A stretch of DNA of 9,297 bases from assembly GCA_021154065.1 (NCBI GenBank), contig JAJKJG010000238.1, forward strand, positions 1-9,297, given 5' to 3'. This stretch comes from Methylobacterium sp. (GTDB taxonomy: Bacteria > Pseudomonadota > Alphaproteobacteria > Rhizobiales > Beijerinckiaceae). The position numbers and the translations under genes were made by a program. This document shows positions 1 through 6,570 of the stretch, piece after piece (the first letter of the stretch is position 1; each line of letters starts with the position of its first letter). Under the pieces are notes generated by a model. It made no database searches. It was not told the DNA's origin and saw nothing but the letters and a program-made list of their open reading frames with translations.

Positions 1-93
1 TGAGCCGCACCTTTGCATGCGCAACCATGGGGCGGTCTGGATTGAATCCTTGGCGGTTCTCGGTCCTCCAGCCGCCGCCTTGCCAGACGTTTT

Positions 94-132
94 AACCCGA
101 CGGCCTGAGCCCCCCTCGGTCGGCGGTTTTTT
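94..132 (+). terminator. Possible Rho-independent terminator of a gene left of the window
   Basis: The arm AACC-CGAC (94-101) can pair with GTCG (119-122) and GGTT (125-128), with a two-base GC bulge at 123-124, and the helix runs into six T residues (127-132). The loop is long and could fold further (GGC at 102-104 with GCC at 109-111). This would end a plus-strand transcript entering from the left. Seen directly: arms and T run. Inferred: function. The bulge and long loop keep confidence moderate. Confidence 0.45.
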
Positions 133-341
133 GTCTCCGCCACCGCCCCGGCGCAAATCGAGACGATCCTGAGATTCTTCGACCTCGTGCTGAGCGACGG
201 GCGGAGGGGGGCGTCGACAGCCGAAAACGGGCTGAAATTGCTCCGTTTGCTTACCCTGTGCTTACCCTATGCGGCAAGGTGCCGCGCGCAAGTGGTCTAA
301 CGCGTTGGAGTTTAATGGCTTTCTGCTCTCCTAGAGACCTG
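133..341. other. Gene-less stretch upstream of the mscL scar
   Basis: I find no convincing gene between the terminator-like hairpin and the mscL remnant. A plus-strand frame is open from 109 to a TAA at 298-300, but its only start codons are internal (GTG at 187) and the peptide resembles nothing I recognise. A second frame beginning at GTG 258 runs into the mscL remnant and is probably a chance fusion. The stretch could be the edge of an inserted element or DNA brought in by a deletion. No inverted terminal repeat, tRNA or transposase fragment can be made out. Confidence 0.4.
248..268 (+). repeat. Two 10-bp direct repeats, 11-bp period
   Basis: TGCTTACCCT occurs at 248-257 and again, identically, at 259-268, separated by a single G. 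The 11-bp period puts both copies on about the same face of the helix, as in paired sites for a DNA-binding protein such as a recombinase or regulator. The repeat is seen directly. Any protein-binding role is inferred. It lies about 75 bp left of the mscL truncation point. Confidence 0.6.
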
Positions 342-488
342 CTGTTCCTGGTCGTCAAGGGCATCAACCGCATGAAGCGCAAGGCCGAGGCCGAGGTCGA
401 AGCGGCGCCGGCGCCCGAGCTGCCGGCCGACGTGAAGCTCCTCCCCGAGATCCGCGACATCCTCAAGACGCGGACCGCCGCCGGCTGA
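342..488 (+). pseudogene. mscL: 5'-truncated large-conductance mechanosensitive channel (MscL), C-terminal remnant
   Basis: The last ~48 codons match the C-terminus of MscL, the pentameric inner-membrane channel that opens under hypo-osmotic stress. Visible are the end of the second transmembrane helix ([13 protein letters not shown], 345-383), a charged and Ala/Pro-rich linker, and the conserved cytoplasmic helix ending in [10 protein letters not shown] (about 439-471), followed by TGA at 486-488. A whole MscL is about 130-145 residues. Here TM1, the periplasmic loop and most of TM2 are missing. Sequence upstream of about 342 (MAFCSPRD...) bears no resemblance to MscL. A GTG at 258 would give a 76-residue hybrid frame, but such a product could not form a channel. 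The 3' part is intact and in frame, so the truncation looks recent or is an assembly join. Family identification is strong; the cause of truncation is unknown. Confidence 0.82.
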
Positions 489-500
489 TTGATCACCGCC

Positions 501-536
501 GCCGATCGATCGCTTTGCATCTCGTGATGGATCGGC
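501..536 (+). terminator. Weak hairpin after the mscL remnant
   Basis: GCCGATC (501-507) and GATCGGC (530-536) are perfect 7-bp inverted copies separated by 22 bases and followed only by CTTT. The position, 12 bp after the mscL stop, fits a transcription terminator, but the long loop and missing T run make this a weak candidate. Confidence 0.3.
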
Positions 537-588
537 CTTTGCGCTTGCCTTGCGGCAGGGGAGGGGCCATCAGACCCGCTTCGCCCGC

Positions 589-643
589 AAGGACTGCCCA
601 AGGACCGCCCAAGGATCGCCCAAGGATCGCCCAAGGATCTTCC
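589..643 (+). repeat. 11-bp tandem repeat carrying Shine-Dalgarno motifs before the aminotransferase
   Basis: The unit GGAYYGCCCAA is repeated four times head to tail (591-601, 602-612, 613-623, 624-634), followed by a degenerate fifth copy that contains the start region. AAGGA therefore recurs exactly every 11 bases, at 589, 600, 611, 622 and 633. The last (633-637) lies six bases before the ATG at 644 and is the obvious ribosome binding site, which decides the start. The two central copies are identical, and the others differ at one or two positions, as expected from slipped-strand duplication. Confidence 0.85.
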
Positions 644-1840
644 ATGAACGCGCCCGTCGCCATGTCCTCCGTCCTCGCGATCCGCGCCGAGGCCGAGCAC
701 GCCCCGGAGAGCGGCATCGTCGAGGTCGCGAACTACGCCCGCGGCCGCGACGGGCTCATCCCGCTCTATGTCGGCGAGGGCGACCTTTCGACGCCGGCCT
801 TCATCTGCGAGGCCGCGACCCGGGCGCTCGCCGCGGGCGAGACCTTCTATACCTGGCAGCGCGGCATCCCCGACCTGCGCCAGGCGCTCGCGCGCTACCA
901 CGAGCGGCTCTACCGGCGCCCCTGCGACCCCGAGCGCTTCTTCGTCACGATCGGCGGCATGCACGCCCTGCAGACGGCGGTTCGGATGATCGCCGGCGCC
1001 GGCGACGAGGTCGTGATCCCGACGCCGGCCTGGCCGAATTTCGCCGGCGCGCTCAGCGTCGTCGGGGCCCGCGCCGCGCAGGTGCCGATGACCTCGGGCG
1101 AGACCGGCTGGCAGCTCGATCTCGACCGGCTCGATGCCGCCGTCACGGCGCGCACGCGCGCGATCGTCGTCAACACGCCGGCGAACCCGACCGGTTGGAC
1201 CGCGAGCCTCGACGAGCTCGCCGCGATCCTTTCCATCGCGCGGCGGCGCGGGCTGTGGATCGTCGCCGACGAGATCTATGCCCGCTTCGCCTACGATCCG
1301 GCGCGCATGATCGAGGGCCGCGCGCCGTCCTTCCGGGACGTCATGGAGCCGCAGGACCGCATCCTGTTCGTGCAGACGTTCTCGAAGAACTGGGCCATGA
1401 CCGGCTGGCGCATCGGCTGGCTCGAGGCGCCGGCCGCGCTCGGCCAGGTGATCGAGAACCTGATCCAGTATTCGACGTCGGGCGTGCCGGCTTTCCAGCA
1501 GCGCGCCGCGGTTGCGGCGCTCGAGCATGGCGAGAGCTTCGTCGCCCATCAGATCGAGCGGGCGCGGCGCGGCCGGGCGATCGTCTGCGACGGGCTTCTC
1601 GCGACCGGCAAGGTCGAGCTGCCGCCGCCTCCCGGCGCCTTCTACGCCTTCCTCAAGGTCAAGGGCGTGTCCGATGCGCGTGGGCTCGCGCTGCGCCTCG
1701 TCGACGAGGCGAATGTCGGCCTTGCGCCCGGCACCGCCTTCGGCGACGGCGGGCAGGGCTATCTGCGCCTGTGCTTCGCCCGCAAATCCGAGGATCTCGA
1801 GGAGGCGGTGCGCCGCCTTGCCGCCGTGCTCAGGGCGTGA
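644..1840 (+). CDS. Class I/II pyridoxal-phosphate aminotransferase
   Basis: This 398-residue protein is a fold-type I PLP aminotransferase of the aspartate/aromatic (AAT_I) group, cytosolic, moving an amino group between an amino acid and a 2-oxo acid. Landmarks: an N-terminal YVGEGDLSTP segment (42-51), NTPANPTG with N181, VADEIYARFAY with D209 (pairs with the pyridine nitrogen) and Y212, SKNWAMTGWRIGW with the Schiff-base lysine K248, and GYLRLCFA with R375 as the substrate carboxylate-binding arginine. Length is normal (about 390-400). The start is ATG 644, with AAGGA six bases upstream; an in-frame ATG at 662 is possible. The frame is open further upstream, but that part is only the tandem repeat and GC-rich spacer. 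The gene overlaps the following AbrB-family gene by 4 bp. Substrate cannot be read from the sequence, so no symbol is given. Confidence 0.93.
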   Translation: MNAPVAMSSVLAIRAEAEHAPESGIVEVANYARGRDGLIPLYVGEGDLSTPAFICEAATRALAAGETFYTWQRGIPDLRQALARYHERLYRRPCDPERFFVTIGGMHALQTAVRMIAGAGDEVVIPTPAWPNFAGALSVVGARAAQVPMTSGETGWQLDLDRLDAAVTARTRAIVVNTPANPTGWTASLDELAAILSIARRRGLWIVADEIYARFAYDPARMIEGRAPSFRDVMEPQDRILFVQTFSKNWAMTGWRIGWLEAPAALGQVIENLIQYSTSGVPAFQQRAAVAALEHGESFVAHQIERARRGRAIVCDGLLATGKVELPPPPGAFYAFLKVKGVSDARGLALRLVDEANVGLAPGTAFGDGGQGYLRLCFARKSEDLEEAVRRLAAVLRA

Positions 1841-2898
1841 CGGCGATCCTCGCGCAGACGGCTCAGTTTCTCGTCGCGACGCTCGGCGGTTTCGCCTTCC
1901 ATCTCCTCGGCATCCCGGCGGCCTGGATGTCGGGCGCGATGGTCGCCGTGGTGATCCTCGGCGCTTTCGGGCGCTCGCGGCCGCTGCCGCGCCCGCTTGC
2001 CGATGCCGCGATGCTGGTCTCGGGCGCCACCATGGGCGGCGGCATCACGCCGGAGGCGCTTGCCGCGGTGACGCGCTATCCGGCAAGCCTCGCGCTTCTG
2101 GTCCTGGCCGTCGCCGCCGGCACCGGGGCGTCGATGCTCTGGCTCACCCGCGCCGCCGGCTGGCGGCGCGACGACGCACTCCTCGCCTCGGCGCCGGGCG
2201 CGCTCTCGACCGTGCTTATCATCGCGGTCGAGCGGAAGGCGTCGGTCGGCTCGATCGTGGTCGTGCAGTCGATCCGGCTGTTCGTGCTGATCGCGCTGTT
2301 GCCGAGTCTCGTCGTCTTTCTCGGCGGCGGCGCGCCGGGAAGCCGCCTTCCGGGCGAGGGCATGCCGCTCGAAAGCCCGGCCGGGCTCGCGGCGATCCTC
2401 GTCGGCGGGCTGGCGCTCGGCCTCGTGCTGGAACGCCTGCGGTTCGCGGCGCCGATCCTCCTCGGCGCGACGCTCGTCAGCGCGACCCTGCACGCCACCG
2501 GCTTCGCGCCGGGCGTGGTGCCGCCGCCGGTCGCGGTCGTCGGGCTGGTGCTGATCGGCGTCTTCATCGGCGAGCGCTTCCGCACGCTTGAGCTCACGTC
2601 GCTGCGCCGTGTGCTGCCGGCGGCGCTCGGCTCGCTCGTGCTCAGCACCGGCGTCGCCATGAGCCTCGCGGCGGCGGCCTCAGGCCTCGCCGGCGTCGGG
2701 CTGTCGGAGGCGCTCGTCGCCTTCGCTCCCGGGGGGCTTGAGGCCATGATGGTGCTGGCGCTGATCCTCGGCCTCGATCCGCTCTATGTCGGCGTCCACC
2801 ACCTGGCGCGGTTCCTCGGCATCGCGATGGTGCTGCCCGTCGTCGTCGGATTTCTCGGCCGGCCGCGGGGCGAGACGGCCGAGCCGGCGGATTCGTAG
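1837..2898 (+). CDS. AbrB-family (DUF/Pfam 'ammonia monooxygenase'-type) membrane protein
   Basis: This 353-residue, very hydrophobic protein matches the AbrB/AmoA-like permease family of Gram-negative bacteria, not the AbrB transcription factor. The family's internal duplication is clear: [16 protein letters not shown] (24-39) corresponds to [16 protein letters not shown] (201-216), and [16 protein letters not shown] (114-129) to [16 protein letters not shown] (292-307), each followed by a helix ending in a LPSLVVFL or LPVVVGFL type motif (155-162, 333-340). About nine or ten membrane segments are likely. The start is GTG 1837, which shares GTGA with the aminotransferase stop, so translation is probably coupled; a CAGGG sits immediately before it, too close to be an ideal ribosome site. 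Family members are usually annotated as transporters, with function mostly inferred. Pairing with an aminotransferase suggests movement of an amino or oxo acid, which is my inference. Confidence 0.88.
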   Translation: MTAILAQTAQFLVATLGGFAFHLLGIPAAWMSGAMVAVVILGAFGRSRPLPRPLADAAMLVSGATMGGGITPEALAAVTRYPASLALLVLAVAAGTGASMLWLTRAAGWRRDDALLASAPGALSTVLIIAVERKASVGSIVVVQSIRLFVLIALLPSLVVFLGGGAPGSRLPGEGMPLESPAGLAAILVGGLALGLVLERLRFAAPILLGATLVSATLHATGFAPGVVPPPVAVVGLVLIGVFIGERFRTLELTSLRRVLPAALGSLVLSTGVAMSLAAAASGLAGVGLSEALVAFAPGGLEAMMVLALILGLDPLYVGVHHLARFLGIAMVLPVVVGFLGRPRGETAEPADS

Positions 2899-2908
2899 CA
2901 GCCGCGCC

Positions 2909-3907
2909 TCAGCCTCCGCCGCCGTTCCTCACATCCTGCCGCAGGATCGCCTCGACGACCTCCTGGACCTCGAGCGCCTCGCGCAAGGTCGCAAGATCGT
3001 TCGGCTCGCCGCGCGTCATCGCCGCGACCTTGTCGAGCTGGCGGCCGAGCACGAGCGGGCGGGCCTTGTCGGCGGCGAGCGCGCCGTCCGGCGCGAGCCA
3101 GCTGCCGTCGGCCGCGAGCCGCTCCGGCACCGCCCAGTCGCGGATGCGGATCGAGCCGGCGGAGCCCTCGAGGACCCACAGATTGTGGTCGTCCTGCTCG
3201 GTCGAGCCGACGCCGCCCGAGAGGCGCACCGGCACGGCGCCGGCCGTGAGAACCGCCTCGATGCCGTGCTCGCTCCGCTCGCCGTCCGGGTATTCGACGA
3301 CCGCGCGGCGCAGCTCGAGCGGACCGATGAGGCGCCGCGACAGGAACAGGAAATGCGACACGACCTCGCGCGTGAAGCCGCCCTGGGCGCGCCGGTCGAG
3401 CCACGAGGCGGCGTCGGCCTGCCACGAGCGCGGCCAGCGCGCGAAGGCGACCTCGATCCGGATCGCCCGCGGGTCGCCGACAGCACCTTCCTCGATCCAG
3501 GTCCCGATCTGATCGACCGCGAAAGAGGAGACGAAGGGGAAGTTCACGGCGGCGCGCGCGCCTTCGGCGCCGGCCGCCTCGACGAGGCGGTTCGCGTCGG
3601 CGACATCGACGGCGAGCGGCTTCTCGCAGAACACCGCGCGGTCGCGCTCGAGCACGCGCCGGACGTGGCCGAGATGAGTCGCCGGCGGCGAGGCGATATA
3701 GACGCAGTCGCTTTCCGCAACGAGCTCGTGCGTCGAGGCCGCGCGCGGCGCCTGCGGAAAGGCGTCGGCGAGCCGATCCATGGCGCGCGAAGATGGGTCC
3801 CAGACCCGGGCGATGGCGATGACCTCCGGATCGTGAGCGATGGCGGCGCGAAGCAGCCGCTCGCCCATGATGCCGTAGCCGACGATCCCCAGCCTGACCG
3901 GACCCAA
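2909..3907 (-). CDS. Gfo/Idh/MocA-family NAD(P)-dependent oxidoreductase
   Basis: The 332-residue protein has the layout of the glucose-fructose oxidoreductase/inositol dehydrogenase/MocA family, cytosolic enzymes that oxidise or reduce sugar-like or related hydroxy compounds with NAD(P). An N-terminal Rossmann fold carries GIVGYGIMG (7-15), IASPPATH (71-78) follows, and the family's EKP motif is E95-K96-P97. In the C-terminal domain [14 protein letters not shown] (176-189) aligns with the usual GGxxxDxGxHxxDL, keeping H185 but with E181 in place of the usual aspartate. The start is TTG at 3907-3905, with AGGAG six bases before it. The reading frame is open far upstream, but the fold begins here and no ATG lies nearer. 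It converges on the AbrB-family gene (10 bp gap) and diverges from the DUF1445 gene. Substrate unknown. Confidence 0.88.
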   Translation of the reverse strand: MGPVRLGIVGYGIMGERLLRAAIAHDPEVIAIARVWDPSSRAMDRLADAFPQAPRAASTHELVAESDCVYIASPPATHLGHVRRVLERDRAVFCEKPLAVDVADANRLVEAAGAEGARAAVNFPFVSSFAVDQIGTWIEEGAVGDPRAIRIEVAFARWPRSWQADAASWLDRRAQGGFTREVVSHFLFLSRRLIGPLELRRAVVEYPDGERSEHGIEAVLTAGAVPVRLSGGVGSTEQDDHNLWVLEGSAGSIRIRDWAVPERLAADGSWLAPDGALAADKARPLVLGRQLDKVAAMTRGEPNDLATLREALEVQEVVEAILRQDVRNGGGG

Positions 3908-3913
3908 ATCCTG

Positions 3914-3918
3914 CTCCT
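3914..3918 (-). promoter_or_regulatory. Shine-Dalgarno site fixing a TTG start
   Basis: Read on the minus strand, AGGAG lies six bases before the TTG at 3907-3905. This is the best ribosome binding match in the region and is why the oxidoreductase is started at TTG rather than at one of the upstream codons in its long open frame. Confidence 0.65.
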
Positions 3919-4057
3919 GCGGCGCGATGATTCCGCGAGACCGACCTTGGCGACGGCGAGTATGGCGGAAGCGGGGCGGATCGGCCCGGCGCTGGACTCG
4001 CGCGACGGTTCGGTGATTGTGTCCGCCATCCGGCTCTGCCGTCCCGGAGCAACAACC
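3919..4057. promoter_or_regulatory. Divergent intergenic region, promoters not resolved
   Basis: This stretch lies between the divergently read oxidoreductase and the DUF1445 operon, so it should carry a promoter in each direction. I see no strong -35/-10 pair; CTGGAC (3992-3997) with GATTGT 17 bases downstream is the nearest plus-strand candidate and is weak. No clear palindromic operator was found. GGAG at 4046-4049, eight bases before ATG 4058, is the ribosome site of the DUF1445 gene. Confidence 0.35.
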
Positions 4058-4885
4058 ATGAACATCGAAGTCGCCCGCCGGACCGTCGTCTCCGAGGCGG
4101 CTCTCGCGAGCGGCAGCCCGCGCGACGTCCGGCTCGCCTGCCGCAGCGGCGCGTTTTCCGGCCAGACCTCGGGCCTCGCAGCCGGCTACGTCCACGGCAA
4201 TCTCGCCATCCTGCCGCAGAGTCTGGCGGCGGATTTCCTGCGCTTCTGCCACAAGAACCCGAAGCCGTGCCCGGTGATCGGCGTCGCCGAGCCGGGCGAT
4301 CCGCACCTGCCCGAGCTCGGCGCCGATCTCGATCTCCGCACCGACCTGCCGCGCTACCGGGTGTGGAAGGACGGCATGCTCCTCGAGGAGCCGACCGATA
4401 TCACGCCGTGGTGGCGCGACGACCTCGTCGCCTTCGTGATCGGCTGCTCGTTCTCGTTCGAGGAGGCGCTTCTCGCCGACGGCATTCCGCTGAAGCACAT
4501 CGAGCGCGGCTCGAACGTGCCGATGTGGCGCACGAGCATCCCGACCGAAGCCGCGGGCCCGTTTCATGGACCGCTCGTCGTGTCGATGCGGCCGCTGCGG
4601 CCGGCCGATGCGATCCGGGCCATCCAGATCACCTCGCGCTTCCCCGCGGTGCACGGCGCGCCGGTGCATATCGGCAAGCCCGAGCTCATCGGCATCGCCG
4701 ATCTCGCCAAACCCGACTACGGCGATGCCCTGCCGGTCGAGGGGGACGAGCTGCCGGTGTTCTGGGCCTGCGGGGTGACGCCGCAATCGGTCATCGCGGC
4801 GGTCCGGCCGCCGTTCGCGATCACGCACGCGCCGGGCGCGATGCTCGTCACCGATCTCAAGAACAGCCGCCTCGCGATCCTCTAG
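4058..4885 (+). CDS. DUF1445/UPF0317 protein (putative hydro-lyase, D-glutamate cyclase relative)
   Basis: A 275-residue cytosolic protein covering the whole UPF0317 (YcsI-like) family, which is usually 260-275 residues. Conserved blocks seen in order: [11 protein letters not shown] (43-53), [12 protein letters not shown] (63-74), [10 protein letters not shown] (129-138), NVPMWRT (153-159), VVSMRP (174-179), [12 protein letters not shown] (198-209), [14 protein letters not shown] (230-243) and [12 protein letters not shown] (255-266). A DUF1445 domain is present in the mammalian D-glutamate cyclase DGLUCY, which interconverts D-glutamate and 5-oxo-D-proline. Bacterial members are mostly annotated as putative hydro-lyases, and in Bacillus subtilis ycsI lies beside the 5-oxoprolinase genes. 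The start ATG 4058 has GGAG eight bases before it. It appears to lead the operon running to 7862. The exact substrate here is unknown. Confidence 0.9.
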   Translation: MNIEVARRTVVSEAALASGSPRDVRLACRSGAFSGQTSGLAAGYVHGNLAILPQSLAADFLRFCHKNPKPCPVIGVAEPGDPHLPELGADLDLRTDLPRYRVWKDGMLLEEPTDITPWWRDDLVAFVIGCSFSFEEALLADGIPLKHIERGSNVPMWRTSIPTEAAGPFHGPLVVSMRPLRPADAIRAIQITSRFPAVHGAPVHIGKPELIGIADLAKPDYGDALPVEGDELPVFWACGVTPQSVIAAVRPPFAITHAPGAMLVTDLKNSRLAIL

Positions 4886-4905
4886 TTAAGCCACGGGAGA
4901 ACCGG

Positions 4906-4934
4906 ATGAGAACGATCAAGCCCCTCATCGCCGC
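4906..4934 (+). pseudogene. Apparent start of a TRAP substrate-binding protein gene (dctP-like), cut off after ~10 codons
   Basis: An ATG at 4906 with GGGAGA (4895-4900) a few bases upstream opens a peptide beginning MRTIKPLIAA, which looks like the first part of a signal peptide. The frame then turns into Cys/Arg/Ser-rich nonsense and stops at 5002-5004 after 32 codons. From about 4935 the DNA instead encodes the end of dctM in another frame. In TRAP operons the periplasmic binding protein gene commonly precedes the permease genes, so I read this as the surviving start of dctP. Ten residues are too few to prove it, and it could belong to another secreted protein. Confidence 0.35.
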
Positions 4935-5084
4935 GTGCTGCAGGGCATGCGCCGGGATGGCGGGCCGATCACCGACGTCTTCGTCGGCGTGCTGCCGTTC
5001 ATGACCGTCTATATCCTGGCCATCGGGATGCTGATGACGATACCGGAGATCGCGCTCTGGCTGCCCGCCCGCTGGAAGCCCTGA
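4935..5084 (+). pseudogene. 3' remnant of TRAP transporter large permease (DctM-like)
   Basis: The frame ending at TGA 5082-5084 encodes about 49 residues that resemble the very end of DctM: a VLQGMRRDGGPITDVF segment, a GVLPFM turn into the last transmembrane helix, then IPEIALWLP as the characteristic C-terminus. A whole DctM has about 430 residues and 11-12 helices, so nearly nine tenths are missing. In-frame GTG 4935 and ATG 4947 exist, but a single helix could not act as a permease. DctQ and the body of DctP are absent too, suggesting one deletion of about 2.5 kb with the junction near 4930-4936. The following DUF2848 gene starts 2 bp after the stop, as if originally coupled to dctM. Family call is fairly confident; the deletion mechanism is inferred. 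Confidence 0.7.
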
Positions 5085-5086
5085 TC

Positions 5087-5758
5087 ATGCGCCTGACCTT
5101 CGACCGCGCCGGCGCGGCGCCGCTTACCGCCGACATCGACACGCTCGTCATCGCCGGCTGGGCCGGCCGCGACGAGGCCGCCCTTCGCCACCACATCGAG
5201 GAGCTCGCCGCGATCGGCGTGCCGCGCCCGTCGGCGGTGCCGGTGTACTACCGCGTCGCGGCCGGAAACCTGACCCAGGCGGAGCGGCTCGAGGTGCTCG
5301 GTCCCGACACCTCGGGCGAGGCCGAGCCGGTCGTCGTCGCGACGGCGGACGGGCTCTGGCTCGGCGTCGGCTCGGATCACACCGACCGCAAGGCCGAGAC
5401 GATGGGCATCGCGCTCTCGAAGCAGCTCTGCGGCAAGCCGGTCGGGACGGCGCTGTGGCGTCTCGACGAGGTCGAGGACCATTGGGACGAACTCGTGCTG
5501 CGCGCCTTCGCGACGATCGACGGCGCCCGCGTCCTCTACCAGGAGGGCGCGCTCGCCTCGCTGCGCACGCCCCGCGACCTCATCGCGCGCCGGCCCGAGG
5601 GGCGGCTCTTGCCCGGCACGCTGATGTTCGGCGGCACGCTGTCGGCGATCGGCGGCATCCGCCCGGCGACGCGGTTCGAGATCGAGCTCGAGGACCCCGT
5701 GCTCGGTCGCAGCCTGCGCCATGCCTACGATATCGCCTGCCTGCCCGTGGTGTCGTGA
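5087..5758 (+). CDS. DUF2848 family protein
   Basis: A 223-residue cytosolic protein matching DUF2848 in full length (about 220-230). The signature GVGSDHTDR (93-101) is present, with AETMGIALSKQLC (103-115) after it. Further conserved-looking parts are PGTLMFGGT (176-184), in a beta-rich C-terminal half, and RFEIELEDPVLGRSLRHAYDI (196-216). The family is thought to be related to the fumarylacetoacetate hydrolase fold, and no reaction has been firmly assigned that I know of; the D97/H98 pair and E104 could be metal ligands (inference). The start is ATG 5087, with GGAAG at 5074-5078. It follows the dctM remnant by 2 bp and overlaps the next gene by GTGA. Members often lie beside amidase and transporter genes, as here, which suggests a catabolic hydrolase or isomerase. 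Confidence 0.85.
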   Translation: MRLTFDRAGAAPLTADIDTLVIAGWAGRDEAALRHHIEELAAIGVPRPSAVPVYYRVAAGNLTQAERLEVLGPDTSGEAEPVVVATADGLWLGVGSDHTDRKAETMGIALSKQLCGKPVGTALWRLDEVEDHWDELVLRAFATIDGARVLYQEGALASLRTPRDLIARRPEGRLLPGTLMFGGTLSAIGGIRPATRFEIELEDPVLGRSLRHAYDIACLPVVS

Positions 5759-6570
5759 TCGACCCGTTCTGGATCACGCTCGTCGCCAAGATGATCGCGA
5801 GCGCGGCGCTCGTCATCGGCGCGTCGCTCGTCGTCGAGCGCGCCGGTCCGCTCATCGGCGCGATGATCGCGACGCTGCCGCTCTCGGCCGGCCCGAACTA
5901 CGTCTATCTCGCCATGGAGCACGGCTCGGCGTTCCTCGCTAAGAGCGCGCTCGCGAGCCTCGTCGCGAACGCCGCGACCGGTCTCTTCGCCGCAGCCTAT
6001 GCGGCGCTGGCGCAGAAGCGCGGCCTCGCGGCGAGCCTTGGGGGCGCCTACGCGGTCTGGATCGCCGTGGTGCTCCTGGCGCACCGGCCCGACTGGACGC
6101 TTGCGGCGCTCATCAGTGCGAACGCTCTCGTCTACGCCGGCGCGATCGCCGCGACGCGGCGCTTCCTCGCGGCGCGGCCGCTGGCGCCGGCCGGACGGCG
6201 CTGGTGGGACCTGCCGCTGCGGGCGCTTGCCGTGATGGCGCTCGTCGCGACGGTGGTGCTCGCCGGCCGCTTCATCGGCCCGGGCGCCGCCGGCGTCACG
6301 GCGCTCGTCCCGATCGTCTTCACGAGCCTCGTGTTCATCCTGCACGACCGCATCGGCGGCCCGGCGACCGCGGCCGTGATCGCGCACAGCCTGCCCGGGA
6401 TGGTCGGGTTCACCGTCGCCGTGATCGTGCTCGCGGTCACCGTCGTGCCGCTCGGCGCTGCCGCCGCGCTCAGCCTTGCCCTTCTCGTCAGCGTCGCCTG
6501 GAACGGCGCCCTGATCGTCCTGCAACGCCTGCGCAAACCCGCCCCCCAGCCCTGCGAGATGACCCGATGA
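5755..6570 (+). CDS. Multi-pass inner-membrane protein of unknown family with internal duplication
   Basis: 271 residues, strongly hydrophobic, with about eight likely membrane segments and a short charged C-terminal tail after 257. I do not recognise the family. Two halves are alike: GPLIGAMIATLPLSAGPNYVYL (31-52), followed by a helix at 64-84, corresponds to GPGAAGVTALVPIVFTSLVF (175-194), followed by a helix at 203-230. Between them is a cytosol-like basic stretch (RRFLAARPLAPAGRRWW, 135-151). This inverted or tandem half-repeat architecture is common among small transporters. The start is GTG 5755, sharing GTGA with the DUF2848 stop; the end shares ATGA with the amidase start. A transport role for the substrate of the neighbouring enzymes is plausible, particularly with the TRAP system lost, but unproven. 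Confidence 0.8.
   Translation: MIDPFWITLVAKMIASAALVIGASLVVERAGPLIGAMIATLPLSAGPNYVYLAMEHGSAFLAKSALASLVANAATGLFAAAYAALAQKRGLAASLGGAYAVWIAVVLLAHRPDWTLAALISANALVYAGAIAATRRFLAARPLAPAGRRWWDLPLRALAVMALVATVVLAGRFIGPGAAGVTALVPIVFTSLVFILHDRIGGPATAAVIAHSLPGMVGFTVAVIVLAVTVVPLGAAAALSLALLVSVAWNGALIVLQRLRKPAPQPCEMTR

Noticed and set aside
1..75. Possible tRNA or tmRNA 3' end (GGATTGAATCC, then CCTCCA)
   Set aside because: The T-arm-like bases lack a proper 5-bp stem and 7-base loop, and no matching acceptor or anticodon arm exists in the window.
258..488. An intact 76-residue gene from GTG 258
   Set aside because: Its first ~28 residues resemble nothing and the rest is the MscL C-terminus without the channel-forming helices, so it is read as a chance in-frame join.
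589..643. CRISPR-like or regulatory RNA array
   Set aside because: Units are 11 bp, head to tail with no spacers, so this is a short tandem repeat and not a CRISPR array.
251..1549. 432-codon open frame on the minus strand opposite the aminotransferase
   Set aside because: The product is low-complexity Arg/Gly/Ala/Asp-rich sequence with no motif, and the opposite strand carries an intact PLP aminotransferase. Long antisense frames are normal at this GC content.
550..2898. A single 782-codon frame spanning the aminotransferase and AbrB-family regions
   Set aside because: Only the part from 1837 resembles a protein. The first ~430 codons are an Arg-rich out-of-frame reading of the aminotransferase gene, so this is not a fusion protein.
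2786..4885. A 699-codon plus-strand frame reading across the oxidoreductase into the DUF1445 gene
   Set aside because: Residues before the ATG at 4058 are antisense to the Gfo/Idh/MocA gene and show no family features. The UPF0317 family begins at 4058.
4906..5004. A 32-residue small protein from ATG 4906
   Set aside because: Only the first ten residues look natural. The rest is an out-of-frame reading of the dctM remnant, so it is treated as a deletion scar, although it may still be translated.
4267..5004. 245-codon plus-strand frame within the DUF1445 gene
   Set aside because: Arg-rich product out of frame with the well-conserved UPF0317 protein; a shadow frame.
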